From Adiantum capillus-veneris (Eukaryota; Streptophyta; Polypodiopsida; Polypodiales; Pteridaceae), in NCBI GenBank assembly GCA_014529385.2, contig CM043943.1, positions 103,698,355 through 103,762,354 of the forward strand: a stretch of DNA of 64,000 nt, written 5' to 3'. The translations under genes were made by a program, and so were the position numbers. The notes beneath the pieces were generated by a model. It was not told where the DNA came from, searched no databases, and saw only the letters and a list, made by a program, of their open reading frames with translations. Below, one piece after another: positions 23,343 through 34,629 of the stretch; positions within the stretch are counted from its first letter, which is position 1; each line of letters opens with the position of its first letter.

Positions 23343-24065
23343 ATGGCGGAGGAAGGGAAGCTCAAGATTGAGAAGTTCAACGGCAAAAACTACCAACATT
23401 GGAAGATGCAGATTGAAGACTATCTCTACCAGAGGGACCTCTATTTGCCACTAGGCGGTCTTGCGAAGAAGCCCGCAACAATGGCAGATGAAGCATGGAT
23501 TGTCCTTGATCGAAAGGCACTGGGAACAATCCGGTTAAGCTTGGCGTCAACGGTGGCCTTCAATGTTTCGGAGATGAAGACCACGGAGGACTTGATGAAG
23601 TCACTTGACGACTTCTACGAGAAACCATCGGCATCCAATAAGGTATTTCTTATGAAGCGCTTGTTCAATCTAAAGATGGCAGAGAATGGTTCAGTTGCAG
23701 AACACCTAAATGACTTTAACACAAACATAAGTCAACTTCGATCAGTGAAAATCAATTTCGATGACGAAGTGCGAGCTCTCCTTATACTATCATCTCTACC
23801 AGATAGTTGGGACAGCCTTGTGATGGCTGTAAGTAATTCTATCTCTGGCACAAATACTCTTAAGTTTGATGATGTTGTGGGTGTTCTCCTAAGCGAGGAA
23901 ATGCGAAGGAGAAGCACAGGAGAATCATCAAGTGCTGCACTATCAGTGGAAACAAGAGGAAGGCTTAAGGAGAGGTTCAAAAACCAAAAGGGTCGTGATC
24001 GCTCAAGGCGGAGCAAGTCACGCAACACCACACAAGCAACATTTTCAATATTACATCAAAGGTAA
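23343..24065 (+). pseudogene. gag: Copia Gag, C-terminus deleted
   Basis: About 240 codons from ATG at 23343. The N-terminal part (KFNGKNYQHWKMQIEDYL, then DLMKSLDDFYEKPSASNK and VAEHLNDFNTNISQL) is the UBN2-type Gag of plant copia elements, which packages RNA in virus-like particles. Residues to about 210 look intact. The CCHC zinc knuckle that should follow the Arg/Ser-rich tail is missing; the frame runs out at 24065 in out-of-phase protease sequence. The ORF could start nine bases earlier at a GTG, but the ATG is the natural start. Confidence 0.85.
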
Positions 24066-25668
24066 TTTTGGGTATGTATACTTGGGAGATGATGAAGCTT
24101 GTGAGATTGTCGGCAAAGGTACAGTTTCTGTCAAAACTGCTAACGAAAATGAATGGAAGCTTAAAGATGTTAGGCATGTTCCTTCTCTTCGCAAAAATTT
24201 GATCTCTACAGGACAATTGGACGATGAAGGTCACAACATTGCATTCGGAAACAAACGGTGGAAGATCTCAAAGGGATCTTTGGTGGTTGCCAAGGGTGAA
24301 AAAGTCGGTACACTTTACTTGTGTACCGTTAGCACGCAACCTTCAGCTTGTGCAGCAACTACAGAAGTTGACAGTGCGGTGTGGCACTACCGACTTGGGC
24401 ATATGAGTGCCAAAGGAATGCAAATCCTTCAAACAAAGAAGCTTCTACCAGGTTTGAAAGAAGTGGACTTAGAGTTCTGTGAAGATTGTGTTTATGGTAA
24501 ACAAAAAAGGGTAAAATTTCAAAAATCAGGAAATGAAAGAAAAAATAAAAAACTTGAGTTGGTTCATTCTGATGTTTGGGGTCCTGCAAGTACACTATCA
24601 CTTGGTGGCTCATTGTACTATGTAACATTCATAGACGATGAGACTAGAAAAACATGGGTTTATGTCATGAAGAATAAATCCGATGTATTTTCCATATTTC
24701 AAAGGTGGAAAGCATTTGTGGAGAATGAAACAGGTACCAAGGTTAAATGCCTCAGATCCGACAATGGAGGCGAATATTGTAGCCAAGCTTTTGAAAGCTT
24801 TTGTGCTAGCAATGGCATTCGGAGGGAAAGGACAACCCCAAGGACACCTCAACAAAATGGAATTTCGGAAAGGATGAACAGGACAATCATGGAACGAGCA
24901 CGAAGCATGCGGCTACATGCAGGCCTACCGCTTGAGCTTTGGGCGGAAGCTATAAGTACGTCTGTGTACTTAATCAATCGGTCACCCTCAACGGCATTGG
25001 ATGGGGGAGTTCCAGAAGAGGCATGGACAGGTAAACCTGTGAATTATGCATTTCTCAAAGTGTTTGGGTGTGAGGCTTTCATGCACATAGATAGAAGCCT
25101 AAGATCAAAGTTAGATGCAAAGTCCAAAAAGTGTTTCTTCATTGGCTATGGAGAAGGAGACTTTGGGTATCGCCTATGGAATCTTGAAGATGGTAAAATC
25201 TTAAGGAGTAGGGATGTAATTTTTAACGAACAAAATATGTACAAAGATTACTTGGAAAGAAAACAAACAAAAGAAACAGGTGATGAGTATATGGAGCTTG
25301 AGGACGGTGAAGACTCAAGGACTGCAAATGGTGACAATGTGCAACAACGTCAACCAAATGAGGAGCCTCAACCTATTCCCCGAAGATCTACAAGAGCAAG
25401 TAGACCTCCAGAAAGGTTTGTTCCTTCCTTCAACCATCTCTTGATCTCAGATTCTGGAGAGCCGAAATCATATGAAGAAGCTATGCAACATGAATCCAAA
25501 GAAGAATGGACGAAGAGCATGAAAGTGGAGATGGACTCACTACATCGCAACCAAACATGGGAGTTGGTTGATTTGCCTAAAGGTAAGCGGGCACTTCAAA
25601 ACAAATGGGTGTACAAGCTAAAGGAAGAAGAAGGTGGGAAGAAAAGGTCAAGTCTAAGCTTGTGGTAA
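24000..25668 (+). pseudogene. pol: Copia Pol, protease remnant and integrase
   Basis: The frame overlaps the gag end in another phase. The first residues (GGASHATPHKQHF, then GDDEACEIVGKGTV and LRKNLISTGQL) are the copia protease after its active site; the D-S-G catalytic triad itself is gone. The integrase follows: zinc-binding HX4H (WHYRLGH) and CX2C (CEDC), then the D,D,E residues in VHSDVWG, RSDNGGEY and QQNGISERMNRT, all present. The C-terminal GKKR region ends in a frameshift at about 25649 just before RT (KLVVKGF in the next phase). Integrase alone looks undamaged. Confidence 0.88.
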
Positions 25669-27020
25669 AAGGTTTTTCTCAAAAGAAAGGTATTGACTTC
25701 AATGAAATATTTTCTCCTGTTGTAAAAATGAACTCAATTAGGCTTGTGGCTGCTCATGATCTAAATCTCGAGCAAATGGATGTAAATACGGCATTCCCTC
25801 ACGGTGACTTAGAGGAGGAAATCTACATGCTTCAACCAAAGGGGTATGAAGTAAAAGGTAAGGAGAAAATGGTTTGCAGATTAAAGAAGAGCTTGTATGG
25901 TTTAAAGCAAGCATCAAGACAATGGTACTTGAAGTTTGATCGATGGATGTTGAATCATGGATTCACAAGATGCAACTCCGATCACTGCGTCTACACGAAG
26001 AATTTGGGAGATGGGAAATTCATCATCCTAATGTTGTATGTTGATGACATGTTGATTGCAAGTGCTAACATGCTGGACATCAAAGACCTAAAAGAGGAGC
26101 TGTCCAAATCTTTTTCAATGAAAGATTTAGGTGCTGCAAAGAGGATACTTGGTATGAAAATATCAAGAGACAGGACGAAGAAGACAATAAAGCTATCTCA
26201 AGAAGATTACATCAAGAAGGTACTAGAAAGGTTTGCAATGCAAAATGCAAAACCAGTTTCTACACCTTTGGCTGGTCATTTTAAACTAACGAAGGATATG
26301 TGTCCAAAGACACAAGAGGAGATAGCCTATATGTCTAAAGTTCCATATGCTGCAGCGGTAGGTTCTCTAATGTATGCTATGGTCTGGACAAGGCCATACA
26401 TTGCACATGCAGTGGGATTTGTGAGTAGGTTCATGGACAACCCAGGTAAAGAGCATTGGCAAGCTGTGAAGTGGATACTTAGGTATCTAAAAGGGACAAC
26501 AACAAATGCTTTGTATTTTGGAGGAACTGATATTTTTCTAGAAGGGTATGATATTTTTCTAGAAGGGTATGCTGATGCAGATATGGCAGGTGACAAAGAT
26601 ACTCGAAGGAGCACTACTGGCTATGTGTTCACGGTTGGAGGCACAGTAGTAAGCTGGGCTTCAAAGCTGCAAAAAGTGGTTTCACTTTCTACCACGGAAG
26701 CAGAGTATGTAGCAATGACGGAGGCAAGCAAAGAAATTCTGTGGCTTCACAGATTCTTAGAAGAGCTTGGATTCAAGCAAGACAATTGTGTCTTGTACAG
26801 TGATAGCCAAAGCGCTATCCATCTTGCGAAGAACTGAGCCTTTCATTCAAGGACAAAGCACATTGAGGTGAGATATCACTTCATACGCACTCTTTTGGAA
26901 GAGGGACAACTAAAGCTAGGAAAGGTGCATACAAGTGAAAATCCTGCAGACATGTTTACAAAGGTGGTCAACAAGGAGAAGTTGAGCTTTTGCTCATCTT
27001 CAATCGGCATTCAAGGATAA
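25605..27020 (+). pseudogene. pol: Copia reverse transcriptase and RNase H
   Basis: After the frameshift the phase reads KLVVKGFSQKKGIDFNEIFSP, then LEQMDVNTAF, the catalytic YVDDMLIA near 26037, and RRSTTGYVFTVGGTVVSW with TEAEYVA and DSQSAIHLAKN of RNase H. A few residues usual before AAHDL (LGLA-like) are missing. A 21-bp tandem duplication (GATATTTTTCTAGAAGGGTAT) at about 26528-26570 inserts seven residues before the RNase H domain. A TGA at 26835 replaces a codon in LAKN-x-AFHS; the frame then stays open to TAA at 27018 (SIGIQG end). Confidence 0.9.
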
Positions 27021-27070
27021 GAAGCCAGAATGGAAAGCAGTCACAGGTTTGGTTTGGAGATCAGTCTCCA

Positions 27071-27080
27071 AGTGGGAGAT
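27071..27080 (+). promoter_or_regulatory. Copia polypurine tract
   Basis: AGTGGGAGAT immediately before the 3' LTR, inside CTCCAAGTGGGAGATTGTTA, the usual plant copia arrangement. Confidence 0.8.
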
Positions 27081-27718
27081 TGTTAAGTATGGAGCCTGAT
27101 TTACCCTTGTAATTCTCTGTGGTAAAAGTGCACATTTGTAAGGCCCCCATTATGAGGAGAAGCCATCGTGCATGAAGGAAAATCACTCACCGGAAACCAA
27201 AATTTTCACGGACAAGAATCAGGGGCAACTTTAAAGGCCCGGACGGCGGAATATTCTTTTTTGCCGGAATATTATGCCCGGACGGCGGCCGGAAGGTGGT
27301 CGGAAAACAATCGGTCGGTTGGCCGGTGGCCGGTAGTCAATGGCCGATGGCCGGTGGTCGGAAGTCAATGGCCGGTGGCCGAATTCAAAAGCGGACTTGT
27401 CTTCTCAAGGGCGGCCACACATGGGCGGATTGGAGGGTCCGATTTGGACTTATTCGCACAAGGGCGGCTACACATGGCTGTCTCTCATAAGAGAGGGCAG
27501 CCCTTTTGGCCTATAAAAGGAGGCCATTTCTACACACATTTGATAGTGTGAAGTTGATGCAACAAGGTGAGTGTGAGGTGGTGAGAGTGAAGCAAGGCGG
27601 GAGCTCCATTAAGGGTATAATCCCTTTGTAAACTACTTCTTGTTTTGAAGTACTAAAGCCATTGAGTGGCTGCTTTCCCGTGGACGTAGCCCACATTGGG
27701 TGAACCACGTATATCGTG

Positions 27719-27765
<47 letters not shown>

Positions 27766-27849
27766 CTATAATCTCGTGTATATAAATCTGTCTCTCTCCA
27801 TTAAGTAATCTACTCAATTATCTATTTAGCTACGTCTTATTTCCTAACA
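27081..27849 (+). repeat. Copia 3' LTR (769 bp)
   Basis: Matches 22512-23269 closely. Differences include the ATATTC segment at 27245-27275, scattered substitutions and a (CT)n of about 20 units at 27723-27762 against about 8 in the 5' LTR. Confidence 0.93.
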
Positions 27850-27854
27850 GGATT
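27850..27854. repeat. Target-site duplication GGATT (right)
   Basis: Matches 22507-22511 across the copia element. Confidence 0.9.
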
Positions 27855-28928
27855 TGGGATGTAGGGTTTTAGAAGACTGATATGGAATACATTATGGACC
27901 TTGAGGTGCTAAGGAAATTTTAATTTGTAAGCTTGATCACTGATTACTTTAATCACTTCATAAGGTCCACAATATCTGGGGCTTAGTTTTTTGTATTTTC
28001 CCAAGGATAGAGTGCTTCTTTTCGGCCGTACCCTTAGGAATACTTTATCCCCTTGTTTAAAAACCCGATCGGATCGTTTTTGATCAGCATACTGTTTCTG
28101 GCGGTCCTTTGCTTCCTGAATGTCTTGTCTTATGGCTTTGGTCTGGGCATTCATCTCCTCCAACATTTGCTTTGAAGCTTCTACTCTTGTAGTAGGGTCA
28201 GAAAAGTTTAGGGGTGATATACATTCATGCCCATAAAGAGCATTAAATGGTGACATCCCAATGCTTTTATGAAAGGAAGAGTTATAGGCGAATTCCACCA
28301 GAGGAAGAAATTGGATCCATTTTCGGGGTTCTCTACCACAATAGGCTCTAAGGATTTCTTCTATAACTTGATTCACTCTTTCTGTCTGGCCGTCTATCTG
28401 AGGGTGATAGGATGTACTGAAACATAGCTGAGTTCCTAAGGATTCAAATAAAGCTTTCCAGAATTTTGAAGTGAATTTTGCATCTCTATCACTGACTATT
28501 CTCTTCGGAATCCCGTGTAATCTGAAGATCTCGCTGATAAAGAGACGGCTTATGTATGATGCAGTGTAAGTTGTTTTTACAGCCATCAAATGGGAGACCT
28601 TAGTCAGCATATCCACTACCACCATAATGGAGTCGTAACCCCCTTGAACAATGGTAAGGCCTGTTGCAAAGTCCATGCTAATGAGTTTCCACTTCATTTG
28701 AGGAATGTCCAGAGGTTGAAGTTTTTATGGCATCATTACTCGTTCAGCCTTAATCCTTTGACAGGAAAGACATTGTCTAATGTAGCGAAGTATATCTCCT
28801 TTCATCCCTGGCCAGAAATAGCTTTTCCTTATGGAACTAAGGGTCTTTGCATAGCCAGGATGGCCGGCAACTGGAGCGTTGTCTCCTTCATAAAGGATTA
28901 ACTCCTTTAATGTTGGATTTTTAGGAAT
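27855..28928 (-). pseudogene. pol: Chromovirus integrase
   Basis: In the minus frame, after a TAA at 28929, the zinc-binding region reads GHPGYAKTLSSIRKSYFWPG with CLSCQ (HHCC type). After a TAA near 28725 comes the core: SMDFATGL (first D), IVSDRDAKFTSKFW (second D) and DGQTERVNQVIEE (E). The C-terminal GPYEV / AYKLKFP module (GPY/F type) follows, then a TAG at 27909, and the frame continues as HNVFHISLLKPYIP up to the copia insertion. Catalytic residues are all present. All breaks are TAA or TAG; there is no frameshift. Confidence 0.93.
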
Positions 28929-31127
28929 TTAAAGATGATACTTATAATAGAGAAGCCCATACTCAAGTGAATAATCCTTGATTCTGTCTTTCTCTTTCTC
29001 TTTTAGGTCTTGTTGATTGATAAGCTGTAGAAGTTCTTGATAATACTTGTCTTCCAGGGAAGCTTCCTTAACCTTGTTTAGAATTGGATTGTCCACTGTG
29101 GAAATAGCCCCAAGAAAGACCTTTCGACTAAGAGCGTCAGCAACCACATTTTCTTTCCCTGGTTTATATTTTATGTCAAATTCATATTCCTATAAGAGTT
29201 CTATCCATCTTCTCTGCCTCATATTGAGTGTTTCTTGTGAGAAAATCCATTTTAAACTCTAATGATCGGTGATTAACTGGAACTTTCCTCTTAGAAGATA
29301 GTGCCTCCAGAGTTTTAGAGCATGGATGACAGCTAGGAGTTCCAGTTCATGAGTTGGATAATTCAGCTCGTGGATTCTTAATTTTTGCGAAGTAAAGGCG
29401 ACTGGTCTGCCTTCTTGATTTAAAACTCCTCCTATAGCAAGACCGTTGGCATCTGTTACTACTTCAAACTCTTGAGTGAAATCGAGAAGTTTCAGTCCAG
29501 GGGCTGATGTGAAATTTTGTTTTAGTTTGAGGAAACAATCCTCCTGTTCTTTTCCCCATGTAAGTTTGGCTGTCTTTTTAAGTAGCTGCGTCAAGGGTGT
29601 GGCGATAAGTGCATAATCTTTGACGAAGATTCTATACCATCCTGTAATGCCCAAAAATCCTCGAATCTCACTGACCATTTTGGGTTGTGGCCAGTCTATT
29701 ATATCTTTAATCTTTGCGGGGTCTACTGAAATTCCTTCAGGGTTTATTATAAAACCAAGATAACTAGCTTCTGGCGTGAAAAACACACATTTACTCATCT
29801 TGGCATATAACTGATGTTGGCGTAGAAGATGAAGTACTTTACGTACATGGCCTTCATGCTCTTTTTCATCCTTGGAATATACCAGGATATCGTCGAAAAA
29901 CACCAACACAAAATCATCTAGATATTCTCTAAATATATCTTGCATGAGACGATTAAAAGTAGCTGGAGCATTCGTAAGACCAAAAGGCATCACGATGAAC
30001 TCATAATGCCCATACCGGGTGTTGAAACCAATTTTGTAAATATCTGCCTCCTTAATCCGGATTTGATGGTAACCTGATCTGAGATCAATTTTTGTGAATA
30101 CTTTGGCTCCATGTAATCTATCAAGAAATTCATCAATGCGAGAAATAGGGTACTTATTCTTTACTGATACCTGGTTAAGCCCCCTATAATCGATGCAGAG
30201 ACGTAAATATCCATTCTTCTTCTTTTGGAATAAAACAGGCCCTCCCCAAGGTGAAATGCTTGGTCTTATGAATCCATGTTCAATAAACTGATGAAGCTGT
30301 TTTTTTAATTCAATAGCTTCAGGGAGGGACATTTTGTAGGGTCTTTTTGAAATTGGTTCACTACCTAGAAAGGTTTCTATTTCGTGGTCTATATCCCTTG
30401 GAGGAGGTAAATTTGAGAGATCTTTCGAAAATATATCTGAGAATTCTTTAAGCCATTCTGGAGTTGTGTCATCCCTTGAATCATCTGCCTTATTAAGTTT
30501 TACTACAAAGATTTGTTGCCCCTTACGTAACCCCTTCAAAAATCGACTAGCCTTGACTAAATGAGCCTTAGGTTTTTCATTTAATCCTTGTACTAATGTT
30601 TCTTCACCTAAGTGATTTTTGAAGGTTAAGTTCCCTTGAGCATAGTGATTTTGGGCTTGATTTTTGATTAACCAATCCATTCCTAGAATACCATCATAGA
30701 TTCCTACTTGTAGAGTCTGAAAGTAGGATGAAGTCAGGGTTCCCCCTAGTTCAAACTCAACTTCCCCAGCTGTAAATTGAGATAGAACCTCTTTCCCATT
30801 TTCTAATTCTACCACTAATTTCTTGGTGGGATATTGGTTCAATTTAATTTTCCTTAAACATTTAGGGGAGAGAAAAGAGTGTGTGCTGCCACAATCTATA
30901 AGTAGTTCAAAGTTTTCACCTTCTCTGTTTGCAGTGGTTTGGATGACAGCATACTGTTTCCGAGCTCCATGGTTATCAATGGCGGCAAAAAGAGTAGCTC
31001 TTTCATCTTCCTCATCCAGTAAGGTAGGCTCTCCTACTGCAGCATAAGCTCTGGCTCCTCTACCTCTTCCTCTGCCTCGTCCTCTATTGCCTCTACCTCT
31101 TTGATTATTTCCTTGTCCTATCTGAGT
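28929..31127 (-). pseudogene. pol: Chromovirus protease, RT and RNase H
   Basis: One minus frame. Near 30875-30900 the protease reads [14 protein letters not shown], with C for the usual T/S in D-T/S-G, followed by ILGMDWL near 30675. Reverse transcriptase follows: [43 protein letters not shown] and the catalytic FFDDILVYS near 29885. RNase H comes next: [33 protein letters not shown] and TDH. Stops at 29259 (TAG in TDH-x-SLKWIF, where Gln is usual) and another in WIELL-x-EYEF break it. The linker has DALSRK. The D-C-G change may lower protease activity. Confidence 0.93.
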
Positions 31128-31990
31128 CTAAGGAGTGGTTCTGGTAGCAACTCGGGGATTTTTCCCCTCAGGACATTGACTCCTGTAGTGTCCCATTCTA
31201 TTGCATCCATAGCATCTAATGTTTGGAAAGGTCTGCTCTATAGTGGCTGCAGCTGACACTGCCCTTCGTTGATTTCCTTGGTTATAATTTCCCCTTGCTC
31301 TTCCTCTAAAGTTATTGTAGTTGTAATAGCTCCTTGCAGGGGGTTTTCCTTCAACTGCAAGTGTTTTAGCTTTTAGAAGAGCATCTTGAATAGATATGGG
31401 TCTCATAGCTTCCAAACGGTTACTTAAAGGTTTTTTGAGACCCTGACAGAAACGAGCAATCTATTGTTCCATAGTCATTGGTAGGACGTGACATCGTAAA
31501 GACACATATTTGGTGCAGTACTCTTCCAAAGTAAGCCCTAACTATTTGAGGGCGAAGAATTCATTCATTTTGATAGCTTGGTGAGCTGGAGGAAGATATC
31601 TTTCCTTCACTACCTGCTTCATTCTTTCCCAGGAGGGACTAATGGAAGGGTTATCTCTACAGTATTGTTTCCACCAGAGTTTGGCATCTCCGGTGAGTCG
31701 AAACATTTCTAACATTGCTTGATTTTCTGAAGCAGTTCTTGCTGCCAAGAAATAATCATCCATGGCATCGAGCCATGCTTCGGCATCACGTTCTAAGTTG
31801 GTTCCTTCTCCCTTGAAAATTGGGAGTTGAACTTATTTTAACAGTAATTTCTTTTCCTGGGTGGGAGTATAGAGACTTTTTGCATTTCCCTGGGTTTGTA
31901 ATTAATGAAAATGCTTTAGTGATTACACTACTTTTGTTTTGTCATGCAAGTTCTCTAATCTATATACTTTTAAAACAGTGAAAACAGAAA
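31128..31990 (-). pseudogene. gag: Chromovirus Gag
   Basis: In the same minus frame as pol. Capsid-type (retrotrans_gag) sequence AEAWLDAMDDYF, RLTGDAKLWWKQY, WERMKQVVKERYLPP, LTLEEY, then a zinc knuckle CYGCNRMGHYRSQC (CX2CX4HX4C, about 31170-31215) and an Arg/Gly-rich GRGRGRGRG tail crossing into protease. In-frame TAA or TAG occur upstream of QLPIFKGEG, at 31542, after MEQ and at 31128. No clear ATG heads it: coding-like sequence (NLHDKTKVV) begins near 31970 just after an AG (TTTTAAAAG|TATATAG), so the true N-terminus may come from a spliced upstream exon. Confidence 0.9.
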
Positions 31991-32072
31991 TCTGACAATC
32001 ATTATCACCATCTCAATTAAACTACACAAGAATTTCATAAAACCATGGTATATACAAAGGTTGTTACAACAC

Positions 32073-32160
32073 TGACTCATACTATGTACAAGAGGGACTC
32101 ATACTATATACAAGATGGACTCATACTATATACAAGATGGACCCATGCTATATACAATGT
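32073..32160. repeat. Four tandem 22-23-bp units
   Basis: GACTCATACTATATACAAGATG repeated four times with small changes (ACTATGTACAAGAGG first, CATGCTATATACAATG last), between the unknown ORF and gag. Confidence 0.92.
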
Positions 32161-32168
32161 GTGATTCC

Positions 32169-32678
32169 CTAAATCAACATTCTCTTCACCACTTGTGGGT
32201 TTGACAGGGGATCAAAAAATATGACATCCTTTGGTCCCCTAAACTTTGGGCCTACCCTCATGGGCCTGATCCTACTTGGGTATATTATTGTGGCTACCTG
32301 ATCATATACCCATTGATTTTGTGACACTTCTACCCCATCTATAATAATGGTCTCATCTGGATCTTCAATCCCACTGAAAAAGAAAACTTCGATGGTCCGA
32401 GGTGTTTCTGCCCATTTGAGTCTTTTCAGATTGAGTGTCAATCCTTCTAACTGTCCCGCATCAATCAGGAAAATTCCGCCAAACTGTGACCAGCTGATTT
32501 CCCATGTAGGAGGAGGGGAAAACATTAAATCTAACAATTGCATGATGCTCTTGCAAAGTACAAAGTTATTGGAGCTGCAAGCAGCCTCGAACATGATGTT
32601 GAAAATCATAAACTTTTGGTAAGCTTGGCGGATATTTTCCTGTGTTGATAGGGAAATTCTCATTTCACAATATACCAT
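32169..32678 (-). CDS. Unknown 169-codon ORF between PBS and gag
   Basis: An intact minus-strand frame from ATG 32678 to TAG near 32169, in an element whose gag-pol frame carries many stops. The product is mixed and protein-like, not low complexity: N-terminal helix-like ENIRQAYQKFMIFNIMFEAACSS, a middle PPPTWEISWSQFGGIFLIDAGQLEGLTLNLKRLKW, then VEVFFFSGIEDPDETIIIDGVEV and IIYPSRIRPMRVGPKF fragments. I do not recognise a family. It starts only about 70 bases after the PBS, an unusual place for a coding region in a Ty3/gypsy element. It may be an accessory gene, a captured exon or an N-terminal part of Gag joined by splicing. Confidence 0.5.
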   Translation of the reverse strand: MVYCEMRISLSTQENIRQAYQKFMIFNIMFEAACSSNNFVLCKSIMQLLDLMFSPPPTWEISWSQFGGIFLIDAGQLEGLTLNLKRLKWAETPRTIEVFFFSGIEDPDETIIIDGVEVSQNQWVYDQVATIIYPSRIRPMRVGPKFRGPKDVIFFDPLSNPQVVKRMLI

Positions 32679-32748
32679 AATTAGAAATGCAATACAACTT
32701 GTGCCTATTTTTTAACTTTTATCCTCCTAAGGTTAGGACTTTATTAAA

Positions 32749-32764
32749 CCATGCTCTGATACCA
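32749..32764 (-). promoter_or_regulatory. Chromovirus primer-binding site (tRNA-Met)
   Basis: The minus strand reads TGGTATCAGAGCATGG two bases from the 5' LTR edge, complementary to the initiator tRNA-Met 3' end. Confidence 0.92.
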
Positions 32765-33835
32765 CTTGTAAGGTCCCCAATCCCGTCGACACCATAAACG
32801 GGATGGTACTATTGACAGGTCTCTAGGCCTATTAAAGTCAGAGTCTTTAAACAAGAAAAATTCCAGGGAATTCACCCTTACCATTGACAATGGTTTAGGT
32901 TTATAGCCCTAGAAGAGACCTAGTCCTGTCTCGTAGTGGAAACGGGACCATAGAAAAAAATACGGCCCTATATCTTCATCCTTCAGATTAAGGTTTCCTT
33001 AGCCAACTCTTTTTCCCCCCAAACATATGTGAGGGCACAGCCATTGGTGCATTCCTCTTCCAAGTGAAGAAGTTTCTAAACATTTTAGTACACAAGAATG
33101 GATAGTTACCTGACAAAATCAAGTCCACCCATCCATGATTGACAACCTTAGTCAATCCCCACTTACCACCCCGCACTCACACATGATTTCTGTGTTGTTT
33201 AATTACTACCACATTCTTTTCACAATTAAAACAATGATTCCTTTTCTTTCACAACTGCATTTCATTAAGACAACCTTTGAAGACATTCTTTCAGTAGACA
33301 AACATCTTTAGACTTAAGACAAGGTACTGTCATTCTGAAGTATCTCTGACCAGTACTGGCTTGTCTCAAGACCACCTATACAGGGGTGAAAAACGGCACC
33401 CATTCTTTATTTATAAAAACCGGGGTGGAAAAAAAAACCATCACCCAAAGTCCAGGCGCCCATACGCCAAAACCAGTTGCTCATACAATCGGGCGGTTCC
33501 TCTAGGATAAACTTGAAAGTACTATCCACAAACATAAACAAGCACGGGATAAGGACTCCACACGTGCTTAGGAAACCGACTCTTTTATGATGGTATCTCC
33601 ATCATTACTCATTATGTAGAGTAAAATATTTCCAAGGAATTAGAGGTGTCTTGAAACCAGTTGTCTTAAGGATGGTCAAACATTTCTTTCCTAGGTCAAT
33701 CAGTCATAACCCAATCATTTCTTTCCTATTTAAAATCATTGCTCGTTGGTTTCGTGAAAGTTACCTTCCATTTACAGCCAGTTTATCCTTCCTAACCTTA
33801 TGTATGCAATGTTAACTTAAAAATGAACTTTAAAA

Positions 33836-34024
33836 GATTTTAAGTGAACAAAATAGAAATCCACATGGGACTGCTCGTCCATGTGCTGTGGGGCGGGTGC
33901 CCGTAGACTCTCTTCTATTGGCCTATGGCTAGGCCCAGCCTCATGGTCATTAGTGGCTTTGTTTCACTTGTTGCTAACATCCTCTTCCTCAGTAAGAGGA
34001 TTTTCCCTAGTCCTCTTTGGAGCC
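33836..34024 (-). pseudogene. Small LTR ORF, stop-containing copy
   Basis: Counterpart of 19416-19625. It starts ATGGCTCCAAAGAGG but has TGA where the 3' LTR has CGA (NK-x-NKATN), a C-to-T change at a CG site, so this 5' LTR copy cannot make the full peptide. Confidence 0.7.
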
Positions 34025-34629
34025 ATGTCGGTAGCCTTATAAAAAGACTTAATCCATTAGAAGTTTAATTGAATAATCTTCTTTTTCCTTGTTTATCCAA
34101 AACTAAAGATTTTTGGAGTAAGTAGGTATCTTTAATAGTCAATTTGATGAGATATTCCTCCGATAACTTATTTATGCTATAAGTAATTTGCCATAATTAT
34201 CGTTTAATTTGGGAAGCCCTTTTTCTAGGTTTCTCCTTAGTCTATTTTTCATTTTAACCTTAGTAACTTATAAATTTCTATGGCTAATGGATTACTCTCC
34301 CTAAATTGTAATTGAATATGTTCTATCTTTAGGAATTTTCATAAATTTGATTTATAACCTTTCCCTGCTTTACTTATGGTCTAAATCAGGTAAGATTTTA
34401 CTGATAGTAACTTGTTATACCATCCATTTATGCCGAGGTAATTTTCCCACCCTTCAATAGTGATTTTGGACCTCAGGTATTTATTTTGTAATTATATAAA
34501 TTCATTTACTAATTTTCCTTGTCTATTTTATATGCAAAATCGGTTATGTTTATTGAAGATAAATACCTAAACTATTTATCTGATGTTGGGATATTTATCA
34601 TGGATCCCCAAGGTGTGTTCTACCTCTGA

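Larger units (their letters stand above)
22512..27849 (+). mobile_element. Nested Ty1/copia retrotransposon
   Basis: Direct repeats 22512-23269 and 27081-27849 start TGTTAAGTAT and end TTTCCTAACA. The element is flanked by a perfect 5-bp duplication (GGATT). A tRNA-Met PBS follows the left LTR and a purine-rich tract precedes the right one. Coding order is gag, remnant protease, integrase, reverse transcriptase, RNase H, the copia order. Lesions include an internal deletion over the gag-protease junction, a 1-base loss near 25649 and a TGA at 26835. It lies between the integrase and chromodomain codons of the host chromovirus and is therefore younger. Confidence 0.95.
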
